NCBI RefSeq assembly: GCF_000275845.1
Contig: NW_006766959.1
Location: forward strand, 38,086 to 102,085
Length of the DNA: 64,000 bases
DNA from: Dichomitus squalens LYAD-421 SS1
Lineage: Eukaryota > Basidiomycota > Agaricomycetes > Polyporales > Polyporaceae
Reading direction: 5' to 3'
Positions within the stretch are counted from its first letter, which is position 1. Each line of letters starts with the position of its first letter. The notes beneath the pieces were generated by a model. It made no database searches. It worked only from the letters and a program-made list of their open reading frames with translations, and was not told the origin of the DNA. The translations under genes and the position numbers were made by a program. This document shows, piece by piece, positions 33,726 through 46,400 of this stretch.

Positions 33726-34004
33726 ATGTCTCCCCTCGCCCGAGCTAGCCAAACATCCTTCCGTACCCTTGCTAGGACGTCGCCCTCGCACGTGAGGACA
33801 CTCTACACGAATAGGGAGCACGTCGCACACAACGTCCGTCCTCTCCTTCCTCTCACCTACCTCTCCTTACTAACGCCCTTTCGCGCGCTTCTGCAGAACT
33901 TCCCCTTCTCCTACGAAAACAAGCGCAAGTTTGCTGTGAAGATAGGTGCCTCGCTCACAGTGGCATTCCTCGTCCCTTTCATCGCCGCAGGCTACCAGCT
34001 GTGA
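33726..34004 (+). CDS. COX8: Cytochrome c oxidase subunit 8 (COX7C family)
   Basis: A small inner-membrane subunit of respiratory complex IV. Exon 1 (33726-33833) encodes a Ser/Arg/Thr-rich mitochondrial presequence, MSPLARASQTSFRTLARTSP. Intron 33834-33896 has a TTACTAACG branch site and a CTTCTGCAG acceptor. Exon 2 (33897-34004) encodes NFPFSYENKRKFAVKIG and then a single membrane helix ending PFIAAGYQL. The FPFS-x-ENK motif and helix match COX7C/Cox8. The total is 71 codons. The stop TGA overlaps a good donor site (CT|GTGAGT) with an acceptor at 34051-34056; splicing there would replace the stop and add 31 residues. The short form fits the family better. Confidence 0.85.
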   Translation: MSPLARASQTSFRTLARTSPSHVRTLYTNREHVAHNVRPLLPLTYLSLLTPFRALLQNFPFSYENKRKFAVKIGASLTVAFLVPFIAAGYQL

Positions 34005-37000
34005 GTATCCTGTCGTTTTGCTCGCGCTCGTGGAAGACATCCCAGAACTGATATAGGGCGACGGTGGCAGGCGGAAGTCCGCTGGCGGCGCGAATTGAGG
34101 AGACGATGCTGCACTTCTGCGAGTGCGAGCTGAGGCAACGGCCGAGAGTATGAGCTTCGAATTTGGTTAATTTCCGGAATGTGCGAAGACGGGTAGTGGT
34201 GAGGGAGAGGACAATCGCCCATGGGCGGTGGACCGAAACGTATTCTGTATCATAGTCGCTGTTCTGCATGGCACACTTTCTATTGCATATCATTGTTCTA
34301 AATCCCTGCGAAGCGCCTCTTCAGCAAGTATCTCAAGTGTCCTTGTTTCAAGGCCGAGGTTTCGGATTCACGGGGATCCCGTCTTCATGTCATCCATACT
34401 ACGGAAACCTTCCTTATCCAGCTCTACAAGTTGCTCGTTCGGACAAGCATAACGCTTCGTTGCCAACCCGGAAGAAGCTGGATCGCGTCTTCTCGTGTTC
34501 CGTTCTGGCGTCCGAATCGACGTCCGAACGTTGAGAAGGAGAGCGACTTGAATGGTAGCGAGCGGGTTCGCTGGCGCCATGCGCACGGTGCCGGCAGCGA
34601 AATGCTCGCATTAAGATTTGTCAAGGGCAAACAAGATGATGGTCACCGTTGGGTATATACCCTATAGCAGTCAGTCCTCGACAGTCCTCGGTAGAAGGCA
34701 GATTGAGAGTGGCTCACCACTAACGCGACTAAACACCCTTCTGTGAACTATAGTACTCCGTTGTACCATATTCCGAGCCCCAAATCAATGGAACCAAGAT
34801 CATCTGTCGATAGGTATCGGATAGCTTGAAAGAGACAATATTCAATTATGTAAGTATGGGGATTAGTGGGACTCGGTTGTGCTTCTTTGGCATAGTCTCG
34901 TTTCATGCGGGTCCCTCCACCAACTTCGCTATGATCAAGCGATGACTCAATAATTCAAACCATATTCCGGGCAGCTAATCTCCCAGGGCTTTGTAGCGCA
35001 ATGGGGACACGTATAGTCGTCTGACGATGCTTATAACCACTGGAGTCCCGGTGCGGAATCCTCGCAGCCACTGGCGAGCGCTTCAAGGCGGACGAAACCG
35101 GGGATCGCCACATGGCATGCCGCCTGTTGCCGCTGTCAGAGCGCCGGAACGAACAAGCAGTACTTCCGTCCTCCATCTCCTCGCCTGTCAGTAGCTGCTA
35201 TTTTCCATGTAACCTCATGCGTCTCCACTAGTGACACTGAAGGAACTTCCTGAACAATGGTTAATCTTTGCTCGATATCTGCACCATCTAGCGTCTCCAT
35301 CTGGCGCAAAGTTCCATCTCTGCAGAGAATTATCCATGACGACCTGTTCTCGAGTGTAGCGGTGTGCAGGGTATGGGCAAGAGGAATCTGCTCATCCCTT
35401 CGGTATCGTGTTTGGGGGTGCTCAGCGAGTATTTTCAATCTATCTCTGGTCATTGTATCGACTTCCTTCGAAACATTGATTGCACATGGAGGGATGTTTG
35501 GACTGCAGCACCGAAAGCGATCTTGGCTTGAAGGTGAGTCACGGTATTCTGACTATAACCATTGCATACTCCTGTTCTGTACTGTCTTGTGTTGTGTCTT
35601 CTCTGGGCGGATATCCAGGTATCTCCTGTCATTGTGTGCGTGTGCATTATTAAATTTGCTCTATCACGCAACATGTGCTGGCTCCAATGAGCCCAGTCTC
35701 TGCCAATGTAGACTGATCCCCCAGATTTCTCGTCACTGGGGAGTAGCGTTCATCAACTTAATCCCTTCTGTCCCTGGCTCATGTTGTGTGGTTGCTTACC
35801 TTTGGACGGCCTAGATCGATTCCATCCGTCGTTCGAAGTCGGCAAATGTAGGCTGTCGGGATCGTGGCGCACCGGTGAGACGAAACCCTTTGTTTCACTC
35901 CGGCGGAAGCATGAAAACCATGCTTGTTAGCCAATGGCTCCATTGTTCGGCAACTCGCCTCCGGGTACGCATGTGGCCGTCCCTCTATTCCCGTAAATTA
36001 CGTTGTGTGCGAACGCAGGTAAGAGCCTTACCTGACACGGGGCGAGCAAGAAGGCCTACCACATGTCTCCGTGCCTCCCTCCTCCTTTCGCGCCAGCTTT
36101 GCTATGCGTCGCTCACGGCGGTTTTCATACAGACGAACACGCACCACATGCTCAGGGCGTGCGTGACGTGGAAACCCCACCCTTACGCCCCAAGCACGGC
36201 ACTTTCTCGCGACCAATCACTATCAGCCTACAAGCGGGTTCACTCAGTCATAGCTCGGCTCGGCGACTAGAGCCCCTTAAGAAGCGGCCCAGTCTGATTT
36301 CGGCCGTCTTTCCCCGGATTACAAGGTGAGTTCCGCCAACCCTTCTCTCGCCCGCAGTTAGTCTTCATGTCTATCCTGATCATATGCGATCATGCACCGT
36401 ACAATGCTATATGTACCGCATCCCTTCATTGATCATCTTTCAGAAGCGAGCGCTCTGGTGACAGCTCCCTGCTTGCGTTAGAGATCGGCAGCGCCACGTC
36501 GTATGATGCGCCGTATAATTGCGCGTTCGGATGCGCTATGTGGCACTCCATGAACCTGTGGCTACCGTGGCACAATCAGTGTCCTTAGCCAACACATCTG
36601 TCCGGCTCTTGGAGTTCCTTCGCTGGCGTGATTCCAGGATTCCGGGCTGATGCAGCGGCGTATGGGTCACAGACCGCTGCGTGCATGGGCGCCATGGTGA
36701 GTCGTGAGACAAGCACTTCCGCTTTGGGGCGTATCATATCATCATTGACTTCATGTCTCTCACTTGGGATCCACCGTCTTGTACCTAGTGGCTGACACGA
36801 AGTCAGCGCGGAGCCGCGGCGACGTCCACGCAGCTACTGTACATGCGCATGGCTTCGGACCTTATACTATTTGGACCTTGGGTGCTTGGCTTTTGGCAGC
36901 GACTGGAGGCTGTTGGGACATGACTCTGGAGCCCTTCTCGTTAGCTTACGTCATCTTACCGCCTCCCACGACAGTTGAAGCCCTTATTCCCCTCGGACGC

Positions 37001-38336
37001 CGGTACCGCAAGTTCAGGGCGCGCAAAGTTCGTACACCGTTCATTATGTGCATGGCGAGGCCTGGAATACCTTCCGAGGGATACAACGCTCCGAAGCAGC
37101 CCCAATTGATGACTTCGATCCGCCCTCCTTGAAGCTTGGTGAGCGAAGGCACCGAAATTTCACCAACGCTGGAGCTTCTTGGGCATCTCCGCCCCGCCCC
37201 ATGTGCTTTTGCCCTGACATCTATTGTAATCACGAGATAAGCCCCTTGCCTGACTAAGGAATTCTCGTCGTTACCGCCCCTCCTCGTGTACTTGCTCGTC
37301 CAGTCAGGACACAGAGGGGACATGGCGATCTCTCTCAGGTGTTCATCATTGTGGCGCCCGACAGCCCTAAAGAGCGTCTATTCCGGGGGTTCTACCTGCG
37401 CACGAGACGACGGACGCATCTCCGGTGTGGCGATTTCGAAGGTACGCGCGCCCGTTTGTCTGTTCCGGTGTTCAAACTGAGCGTAGCCATATCCGTGCGG
37501 GTCGCCACTCCTCTTCCAGCAGATCAGAGATCCGCAGCGCCGGGAATCGCCAGCCTCGGCATTCCGAGCCTCCGTGTGCCATTCGCCCATTATCTCGTCC
37601 TTACGGCGAAGGAATACGGTGGAGCAGTAAGTCTAGGTCCATCGGTCCACGAGCCCGTGACTCCACAGGAAATAACGTACTTCCCTGCGCAGATCGCCTG
37701 GACGACAGTCCAATCCGCTTTGGTGCCGTGCTGGTGCCGGAAAACGCAGCAAGAGAATTGCAGGGATATACATCGATGCTCCCAGCAGATTTCTTACACT
37801 CAAGCGTTCAGGACACGAGCTCCACGTATGTCGCCAGATGACTTGGTGCCCTTCGGGGCGCCAAGCCGTCCGAATCGGCATGTGCTCAAGAAAGAAGCCA
37901 GGGTCCGATCCCGCGTCCGAGCAGCTGGTGCCACCATAAAGTCCTTGGGCATCTCGCGTCTCTACTCACTCATATCATTATCGGAGACCTACTGAATTGG
38001 GGTATATTCTTCCCGCAAACAAGCGTTTCGCTCCTCATCCCTACGCCGCTATGGCTTGTGGGGTGGCTGATGTCGCGCAGACTTCCCCCGAGTGGACACC
38101 TATGTCAAAAGAGACCATACTCTGTTGGATCTGCACCGGTCATCGGTGCGCCCATGTGCCTCACGTTCTCATGGGCCGCCGGGGAGGACTATTGCCACTG
38201 TCCTTGAGTGGAAGCCCTACCATGCTGGCCCACTCTGCATGCGCCCACGCACCATCTGATTCACAGCCAGCGGCACGCTTTACGGACGCCCGGCGCCATT
38301 CTGTTCCACCTCTCGGATTCGCAGACACAGCGGTAC
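34005..38336. other. 4.3 kb without a recognisable gene
   Basis: Open frames up to 218 codons exist (37339-37995 plus, 36764-37132 plus, 35136-35453 minus) but show no domain, no coherent splice pattern and mixed composition. The minus-strand frame at 35136-35453 is the most protein-like. The stretch may contain decayed genes or a non-coding transcript. I see no inverted or long direct repeats in it. Confidence 0.4.
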
Positions 38337-38343
38337 TATAAAT
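38337..38343 (+). promoter_or_regulatory. TATA-like element of the GH16 gene
   Basis: TATAAAT lies about 160 bp upstream of the ATG at 38501, followed by a pyrimidine-rich leader, as usual for highly expressed fungal secreted-enzyme genes. Confidence 0.55.
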
Positions 38344-38500
38344 GTAGCTGGTCTCGACCTCGGCCTTCCTCGCTGCGAGCTGCATCCCTCCATAACTCCC
38401 CTCCTCTCGAGCCTGAGTTCGAGGCCTTCCAGCTCGCGCATCCAGCGTCCCCTTCCCCTCATCGATCCCTTCCTTTCCGTCTCACTTCTCCTGCTACAAG

Positions 38501-40084
38501 ATGTACGCGCTCCTATCGTTACTTATTCTGGCTAGCCTTGGAGTCAATGCTTTCGGCGCAACGTACTCCCAGTCCGACAGCCACACGGGGACTGGATTCC
38601 TCAAGTCGTTCACCCACGAGGCAATTTCCGACCCTACACACGGTCGAGTGTACGTAGGCGTTCCGTATTGTCTACCCCGGTTCCGCGCTGCGGATGTGCG
38701 GACCGATATCGTTGTTTTGATCCGTCGCTGACATGTCCCGACTTCTACTTCTGTAGGAATTATGTGGATCAGTCGACCGCCCTTGCGAAGAACCTCACCT
38801 TTGCGAGTGGGGACACGTTCATCATCCGCGCCGACCACACCACGACCCTGAGCTCAAGTGGCCCCGGACGGGACTCGGTCAGACTGCAGAGCAATAAGCA
38901 ATACACGACCCACGTTACCATGTTAGTATTCCGTTTCTGTATGTTTTGGCTCTCACAGTGGCATATCTAATCGTGGACATCTCTTGGCCTGTGCTCTGCG
39001 CAGTTGGAACATCCGCCATATGCCACAAGGATGCGGGTGAGTCTCGAGAGAACCGCACCGGTAGTAGAGCGTAGGTTGACACGTATGTCTACTGTAGCAC
39101 CTGGCCCGCTGTGTGGGAGGTCGGCGCTGACTGGCCCAACAATGGTCAGTGTTCTCACGGCGCCACTACACCCACACCTCGTGATCCTCACTGCGTCCCC
39201 TATAGGTGAAGTGGACATCCTCGAGGGCGTCAACGACCAGTCGCCCAATCAGGCCACGCTGCACACGAGCTCAGGTCCGTCGAATCATAACATTGTATTC
39301 ATGGTATCTCCTTACTTAGACGTCCATGTATCTCTAGGGTGTTCGATGCCGTCATCGCGCGATCAATCAGGGTGGGTTCTGCCCCCTTTCTCGTCGACGA
39401 CCTGCGCTTCCATTTGAGCTGTCTCTTGTCCTCCCGCGCATGTCTTCGCAGATCACGATGACATACTGATCCATACCAACTGGACAGGAATTCTGTCGGA
39501 AACAACTGCGATACTGCCTCCACCAACAACGCCGGGTGCGGGGTCCAGGTGACCCAATCGAATAGCTACGGCCCCTCATTCAATTCGAATGGCGGCGGCT
39601 GGTACGCGATGGAGCGCACCGACACCGAGGTCAAGGTCTGGTTCTGGCCCCGCAACGGCAACGTCCCTTCTGACGTCGCGAACGGCGAAACCACCATCGA
39701 CACCGACGGCTGGGTAAGTTTGTCACAACTTTGCTTGTTCGACCCGGCGTTCCGCCTCGGAGCAGAGCAGATCTGACACGCAACGCTGCTCGTTCATCAG
39801 GGCCAACCCTTCGCGTACTTCCCGGACACAGACTGCGACATCAACTCCCACTTCGGGCCGCAGAACCTGATCATCAATCTCACGTTCTGCGGCGACTGGG
39901 CTGGCGCCGTTTTCGACTCTGACAACTGCCCTGGCGACTGTGCTAGTGCGTACTGGTTTCTCCGTGCACCTCTACGAGCCCCCATGCTAACGCCCCGTCG
40001 CTCCCACCAGCCTATGTCAATGAGAACCCCGCCGCGTTCACGAACGCGTACTTCGACATTGCCTGGCTCAAGATCTACGAGTGA
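38501..40084 (+). CDS. Secreted GH16 endo-beta-1,3(4)-glucanase
   Basis: Hydrolyses beta-1,3 or mixed-linked glucans outside the cell or in the wall. Signal peptide MYALLSLLILASLGVNAFGA. Exons at 38501-38649, 38757-38921, 39004-39036, 39098-39144, 39206-39274 and onward join in frame. They give NYVDQSTALAKNLTFASGDT, WNIRHMPQGCGTWPAVWEVG and the catalytic motif GEVDILEGVND; in E-x-D-x-x-E the first Glu is the nucleophile and the second the acid/base. Further exons give GGGWYAMERTDTEVKVWFWP and a cysteine-bearing C-terminus ending ATYVNENPAAFTNAYFDIAW and LKIYE (TGA 40082-40084). Length and motifs match basidiomycete GH16 laminarinase-like enzymes of about 310 residues. No anchor or carbohydrate-binding module was seen. 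It looks intact. Confidence 0.92.
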
Positions 40085-40746
40085 AGCACTCGTTCCAACT
40101 GCGCTCCCTCGTTTGCCATGAAACCCTCGTCACGACCGTCACGAATTATATTATAGATGCGAAAACGTTCCACTGTCAATCATCCACGTCTCGCTCTCAT
40201 GTCTCTACTCGTGTATCATCATCCGCTCTCTAACCGGTGTAAATGTAGTATCTTGGGTCAGGGGCTTATCTGCTGTATCGTCTATTCCGAGTCGTGCAAT
40301 GCAAATGTGAGCTGGGTTCTCGATGCAATGCCATGCCGCGTAAACCTTTGGCCAAGTGTGTACTAGAGCAGATGAGTCCGAGGTTTCAGCGGAGGGTTCC
40401 TGGTCAGGGGCAATCTTCGTGGGCAGCGCTCCCCAAGCATAGCATACCGTACACTTCACTGTCATAGAGGCAGCACCGTTAGCTCACTGCAACAGTCAAT
40501 AAGACCAAACATGTGTCGACAGGACTTCCATGAGAGTCAAGGGATTGTACATAGCTCGCAACATGACCCAGATCTATCAAGCTGAGCTCAGCGACTCCTT
40601 CGCATCATGGGACAATGTTGCTACATACAACTCCTCTCTAGGTGGTCTGTTCATCACGTATCCCATGTATCCCAGGGCATATCTTACGTATCAATCTACT
40701 TTCTTTTACACGGGTAACTGGACAGGACATCGCGTTGCCGTGGCGC
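40085..40746. other. Intergenic between convergent genes
   Basis: The 3' ends of the GH16 gene and the minus-strand reductase face each other here. No gene was recognised. Confidence 0.4.
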
Positions 40747-42188
40747 CTAAGCCTCGTATTCAGCCAGCCAACCCCTTGTCTTGTAGTAGTCAAGTGTATC
40801 CTTCAGCGTGTCTGGCAGGACCCTAAACTGGATCCCCAAGATGTGCTTCGCCTTCTCATTGGAGCAAATTCGTCTTGGCAGGTCCGCGCCCCGCTTCGGG
40901 TCACCCTTGTCCAACTTCGGGAAGTAACCATATTCGGCGGCTTTGTTGCCTATGTGAATTAGAATTATCAGCAGATGAGATTAACAGCCAGCATATGTAC
41001 AGGTATCAAGTGCGCTACACTTACGCCAGTCTTGCCATGTGCACCAATCTGGAAGCAGTATGACCATTCAGTCCAATTTTGCTGGAAAGCATACGAGAAC
41101 GAACGTACGGGATGACACAATGATCCGCTCCCCACCAGCTGCCTCGACCTCGAGCGCTTTGATGTGGGCCTCAGCTGCGTCGCGAGGGTCGACATAGTTG
41201 ATGCCAGACGCATTCATAGCGTCCCACATGGGATTACTGACTAACATCAAATAGAATAAACCTGCGGTAGAAGGGATATTTTCCAGTGATGGGGGATCCT
41301 CCACTGTCGGCTAGGCGATCAAGATCAAAGTCAGCATAGCAAGTCTGTCGCTGAATAGCTGTACAGGCTCACCCCGATCACCCAGGCCAAGGGTATCGTA
41401 ACAATGTCCCAGACAATCTCGCTCTTGTGCTTTTCGTAGAAATTCCAAGCCGCTAGGACATGTCATCAGTACCGTGGCCCCGCCGCATCTTATACAGACT
41501 GACGGAGGGCATACCTTTCTCTGCTAGAACCTTGCTCGCGCCGTAGATGTACATCCCGTTCGCCTCGTTCTTCTTCTCCTCCACAATCTTGACGGCGTCC
41601 TCCGCCCAGTTGTCCTCAGTATATGTGCGCGCTTCAGCTTGCACGACCGCGCGGACCGACGACGTGATGACTACACGTTTTAAGTCTGTTCTGCGGATGG
41701 GAGACACATCAATCTCGGAACGACTCGACATCAGCCACGAGTGATCCGTGCGCACCCATGTGCGAGGGCGCTCTTCAACACCCCGAGTGTACCTTCCACC
41801 GCGGGTCTTATAAGGAAGTCAACGTCCTGGACGAGGTTTGTCAGGGGCGACGCGATGTGTACGATGCCAGTCACACCCTTGACTGCGTCATCGAATGCGT
41901 GCTCCTGCAGTGGTAGAAGTCCGGGGATGCTGATTAGCTTCGGCGAATATCAAGATTGCGCAGGAGACTTACAGCACTTATGTCCGGAACCAACACATAC
42001 TCAATGTTTTTGACGTGTGTGGGGAGCTTCTCCTCGAATATCTTCACGAATGCGTTTCCCTTCTCCTTGGTGCGCACGACGCCACGCACCAAGTACCCGC
42101 GTTCAAGGAGAAGCTTGCTAACCCACACGCCGAGGTACCCATTAGCACCGGTCACGAGGATCTTCTCTGGGGCAGCAATAGTGGGCAT
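40747..42188 (-). CDS. NAD(P)-dependent epimerase/dihydroflavonol-reductase-like protein, paralog 1
   Basis: This is an extended short-chain dehydrogenase related to Gre2, aldehyde or ketone reductases and plant dihydroflavonol reductases. The start MPTIAAPEKILVTGANGYLG carries the Rossmann GxxGxxG loop. Downstream exons give IEYVLVPDIS, GIVHIASPL, VVITSSVRAVVQAEARTYTE and the catalytic YxxxK in YIYGASKVLAEK. Then come INYVDPRDAAEAHIKALEVE and the C-terminus TLDYYKTRGWLAEYEA before TAG 40747. The tetrad (S in ITSS, Y and K in YGASK) is complete, so it should be active. It probably reduces a small aldehyde or ketone in the cytosol. It is paralogous to the gene at 52077, and a transposon lies between the two. 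Confidence 0.88.
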
Positions 42189-43066
42189 CTTGCAGAGCTA
42201 ATCTGTTGGAGGGGACGAACGTTGAAAATGGTCAATAAGTTAGTCTGTTGCAGACGGACGTTGAAACAACTATATGTGGTCTCACGGAAGAGATTACCTA
42301 AGGGGCTGTGATCGATGCTGGAGTTCTACTATCGAGACGATCAGAAACAATGTGAGCGCTTGCAACAGGGAACTTCTGGCGAGGACGCCATAGTACACGA
42401 TGATGTAAGATCGCAACAGGGGACTCGGGATGGTGACGGTAGGGCTGCTTACCGCTCAACTCTTTGAGTCCAGCGCATTCTATCCAGGACTGGTCCTTTC
42501 TACACATAGCCGAACATAACCGAGTGATAGTGGCGTTGTTTTCCTTGACACCGTCGTGGAGACCTGCGAGAGGTATGAGTCCTAATCGCATTCCAGCTCT
42601 GGTTCCTAGTGCGGCCTTTCATAATAGATACCGAGATAGCAGGATTGTCCAGCTTTCGAGACATATACGCTAAGCCAGAGCTTGCAAGAGAGACGGACGC
42701 AGGAGACAGATATTTGTGTGCTCGACGAAAGGAAATTAGCGCAGGGCGATCAATCTTGGCGTCTACTACCGGCTACATAGTCATCCCTTGTCGGGGCGAG
42801 GAAGGCCTCATCAGTAAACCGTGCATTGGCTTAATGGCTTAGCGCCTTAAGCCACTTAGCTCTCCCACGCATATCTTCCAGCTGCTCACCCTCGACTCTG
42901 TACAACGTGCGGCATACGTTCCAATGATTGAGCAGAGCAGAGTGAGAGACCTATTAGAACCTGTGCATACGTTGTGACAGAGGCCGACACCCCCGACAAC
43001 GGTGCAGAACGTTTCTGCACTCGTCCATCTTAGTCGTCTTCAAGCATCTTGATGGAGCATCTTAAT
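42189..43066. other. Intergenic left of the large transposon
   Basis: No gene was seen. It contains a short perfect hairpin at 43002-43020 (arms GTGCAGAA/TTCTGCAC, 3 nt loop) and CTTAA-rich segments near 42829-42860 and 43050-43066 resembling those on the right side of the transposon. Confidence 0.45.
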
Positions 43067-43073
43067 GCTTACG
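43067..43073. repeat. Left target-site duplication GCTTACG
   Basis: This 7 bp direct repeat abuts the left inverted end. The matching copy is at 51711-51717, directly after the right end. Confidence 0.75.
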
Positions 43074-43104
43074 CCCAGTGAGAACGTGCATGGTTTTGGT
43101 CGAT
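43074..43104 (+). repeat. Left terminal inverted repeat of the 8.6 kb transposon
   Basis: It begins CCCAGTGAGAA and then shows CATGGTTT and GGTCGAT blocks. It pairs with the reverse complement of 51680-51710. Confidence 0.75.
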
Positions 43105-43445
43105 TTGGGGCGTCTGAGATCGTGTATGGCCGTATTTACGCGTCCTGTGTCGATTTGGATGGGATGAGCGCCGTTTGGCGCCCGTTTGACGTCTCTTAGT
43201 AGCTCTACGGTCGTCGGATCGGACGTGCACGTCTCTAAGGCTATAACGTCTCCTAGTGTCTCTAGCTACAGCGACGTAATGCATACAGTTGTGTCTGTCT
43301 CGAGTTTGGTGTGCTGCTGTCTCTCCGCACCGTGCCAGATCTTTGCTCGCCGTTGGTGCTCCCCCCTACCAGGCCTGTTAGTCACCATTTCTGGGGTCTA
43401 CAATCGCGTATACTACACATTTGCTCGCCTCAGGAACACCTTAGG

Positions 43446-46400
43446 ATGTCACCTCCCAAAGATTGGAGTTGCGACTGTCTGAAGTACTGCGGAGGCCACA
43501 GCCGCAAAGTGTCGCGGGCCACTCATTTCAACCATGCCCCTTACCGCGACCAGGCAATCCAACAGGCTTTCCAAAAAGGCCTGGTGGCTGGTATGTCCGC
43601 CGACTCGGGCAGGACAGGTATACCTCCGGCAGGGGCCCATGGCTCCAAGCGCCGCCGGACTCAGACAGAGGCAAGACGTTGCGTGCGTTGGGTGCTCCGT
43701 TCGAAGGCTGACCTCGGTTTCCCTAGACACCACAGTCCATGGTCGCGGGTCCTTCTACCTTGGATTGTGGTACGGCTGGTTCTGGAACAGCTGCCAACGA
43801 GGATCTGCAGGGAAGTAGCGAGGTAGGTGCCCATTGCACTAGATCAGGAGACCCGCCCTGGGGCCCACGCAGAATGCCGTTCTCGAAGGCAAGCGGATCG
43901 TCCATGGCAGAGCTAACGTGCCGTGAATCCCTGTACAGAACCCAGCGCAGGATCCCTTTCCGTTCCAGGAAGTGGAACTGGACCTCCCGGAAATGGACCA
44001 GGACCTCCCGGAAGTTTCTGACCGACGCGAGTCTTCCCCGCACGCTCCTGCACGTCCCGATGATGCGCAAGAAGGGGAACCTGAATATGGCATGTACGAC
44101 GCGACAGGAGCGCTCCCCAAACCTAGCCTGAGCGAGCTCAAACACTCAATGGCTTTCATCGAAGCTCTCAAAAATGCGACACTCGAGGACTCTGGACTGG
44201 ACCCGAAGGTAATTGCACGCATGCGGAATCCCGACAACGATGGACACCTACCGGATCTCGAGGCGCCTGAGAACAGCGCCCTCCGGCTCGCGATTGAACA
44301 GTTTATTGCCAATGGCCACTCCGAAAAGGCCTATCGCGACAACCGTGCTTCGATCATGAAATACGACAAGGGCCTCACCTTACCGACTTACGAAGCGATG
44401 CAAAAAATTGTTCAAGACCTCAGCGGTGTCGTCCCGATCATTACTGACATGTGCCCGGACTCCTGTGTAGCATATACGGGCCCCTTCGCTGGTCTAGATC
44501 ATTGCCCGATCGAGGAGTGTGGGATGGCACGGTACGAGACGCAGGGGAGGAAACGTGTAGCGCGTCGGACCTTCCAGACCCATCCGCTCGGGCCCCAGGT
44601 GCAGGCGCTCTACCGCTCGCGACACTGCGCGAAACGGATGCGCCATCGCGAGCAGGTCATGGCGCGCCTTTTGGACATGGCAAACGCACACAAGATGGTC
44701 GAGGTCGCTGAAGACGTCTTCTTTGCGGAGGAATACCTCAAACTCGTCGAAGCGGGCACCATTCGAGAGGACGACCTTGTTCTCATGTTCTCCCTGGACG
44801 GTGCACAGCTATATGAGTCGAAACAGTCCGACTGTTGGATTTACATTTGGGTACTGTTCGATTTGGCGCCCGACATCCGATACAAGAAACGCTACGTGCT
44901 GCCTGGCGCCTTTATCCCGGGTCCTAAGAAGCCGAAGCACGTTGACTCATTTCTCTTTCCTGGGCTATATCACGTCGCGGCGCTACAGAACACCCCCCTC
45001 AAAATCTGGGACTCGTATCGTCAGAAGGTCGTGGAATCACGACCTATCATCTTGTTTGCTACTGGCGACACTCCTGCGATGGCGTATCTAAACGGGCTTG
45101 TCGGACACTCTGGGGCGCACGGGTGTCGGCTGTTTTGTCCCCTCAAGGGACGGCGGAAGCCTGGGGGAGGGGGCCATTACTACGCTGCCATGCTCAAACC
45201 GGTGGACCCGGACTACGAGCGCGTGCGGGGGAGCGCCCATCCAGACTACATCCTCCGAAACCCACCCCCGACTGACGAGAGCGGCTCGGAAAGGTACTGG
45301 CGACAGCTTGGCGAGCTCCTGCAATGCTCGAATCTCTCTCAGTACACGCGCAAGCGTCTAGAAACCGGCATTGCGAAACCATCTCTATTTATGGGACTTC
45401 CTATCAACTGTGGCTTTCCTGGTAGTTTTCCAGCGGACATTATGCATCTGCTCACTCTGAATGTCACTGAGCTCGTTCTGGGGCTTCTGCGTGGTAAACT
45501 GAGCCGGTCTGAGTCAACTGATCCTCTGGCGGGCTGGGACTGGGCTTGCTTGTCTGGCGACGAGGCTTGGCAGGCTCATGGGAAACTAATTGGCGACGCG
45601 TCTCTGTATCTGCCTGGATCTTTTGATCGTCCTCCGCGGAATCCTGCCGAGAAGATCTCTAGTGGATACAAGGCATGGGAGTATATGTATTACGTCTATG
45701 GTTACCTGCCTGGCTTCCTCTGGGCTGTGCAAAAGCCAAAATACTATGGACACTTCTGCAAACTAGTCGCCGGGGCCCAGACTGCATTGCTCGTGGAAAC
45801 CCCAGTCGTCCTCCGGCCGTCTGCCCACTCGCTGTTGGTTGAGTATGTTGAGGAATTCGAGGAGATGTACTATGCGCGTCGGGTCGATAGGCTTCACTTC
45901 TGCCGCCAGGCCTTGCATGCGCTTGTACATCTCATGCCCGAAAACGCGCGCGTCGGCCCAGCGTGGTTACATTCGCAGTGGCCACTCGAAAACGCCATTG
46001 GCAATCTTACAGCCGAAATTGGGTCGCATTCAAAACCTTACGAGAACTTGTCGCTTCGCGGCTTACGGCGCGCGCAAGTCAGCGCCCTCATCGCAATGTT
46101 CCCGGAATCTCTGGAGGAGACCCCACAGCTCCCCCGCGGGGCCGTTGAGCTGGGCGGTCAATACGTCCTGCTGCATCCCACCATGCGCAGCCCTCGGGTT
46201 ATCCAAGCGGGCGACTCAGCTGCACTGATCACTTTCCTTAGGGCTCAGGGTGTCACTTTGCCCGAACCATGGACACCTAGGCTGGTTTTTTGGGGACGTT
46301 TGCGCCTTCCCAATGGGCAGGTGGCGCGCACAGCTTGGAAGGAATGCGCGGGTGAGAAACGCGGCCGCCCCGTCCATCGCTCGCGCATGGTTAGGGTGAG

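Noticed and set aside
37339..37995. 218-codon plus-strand frame
   Set aside because: No domain, irregular composition and competing frames over the same interval; not enough to call a gene.
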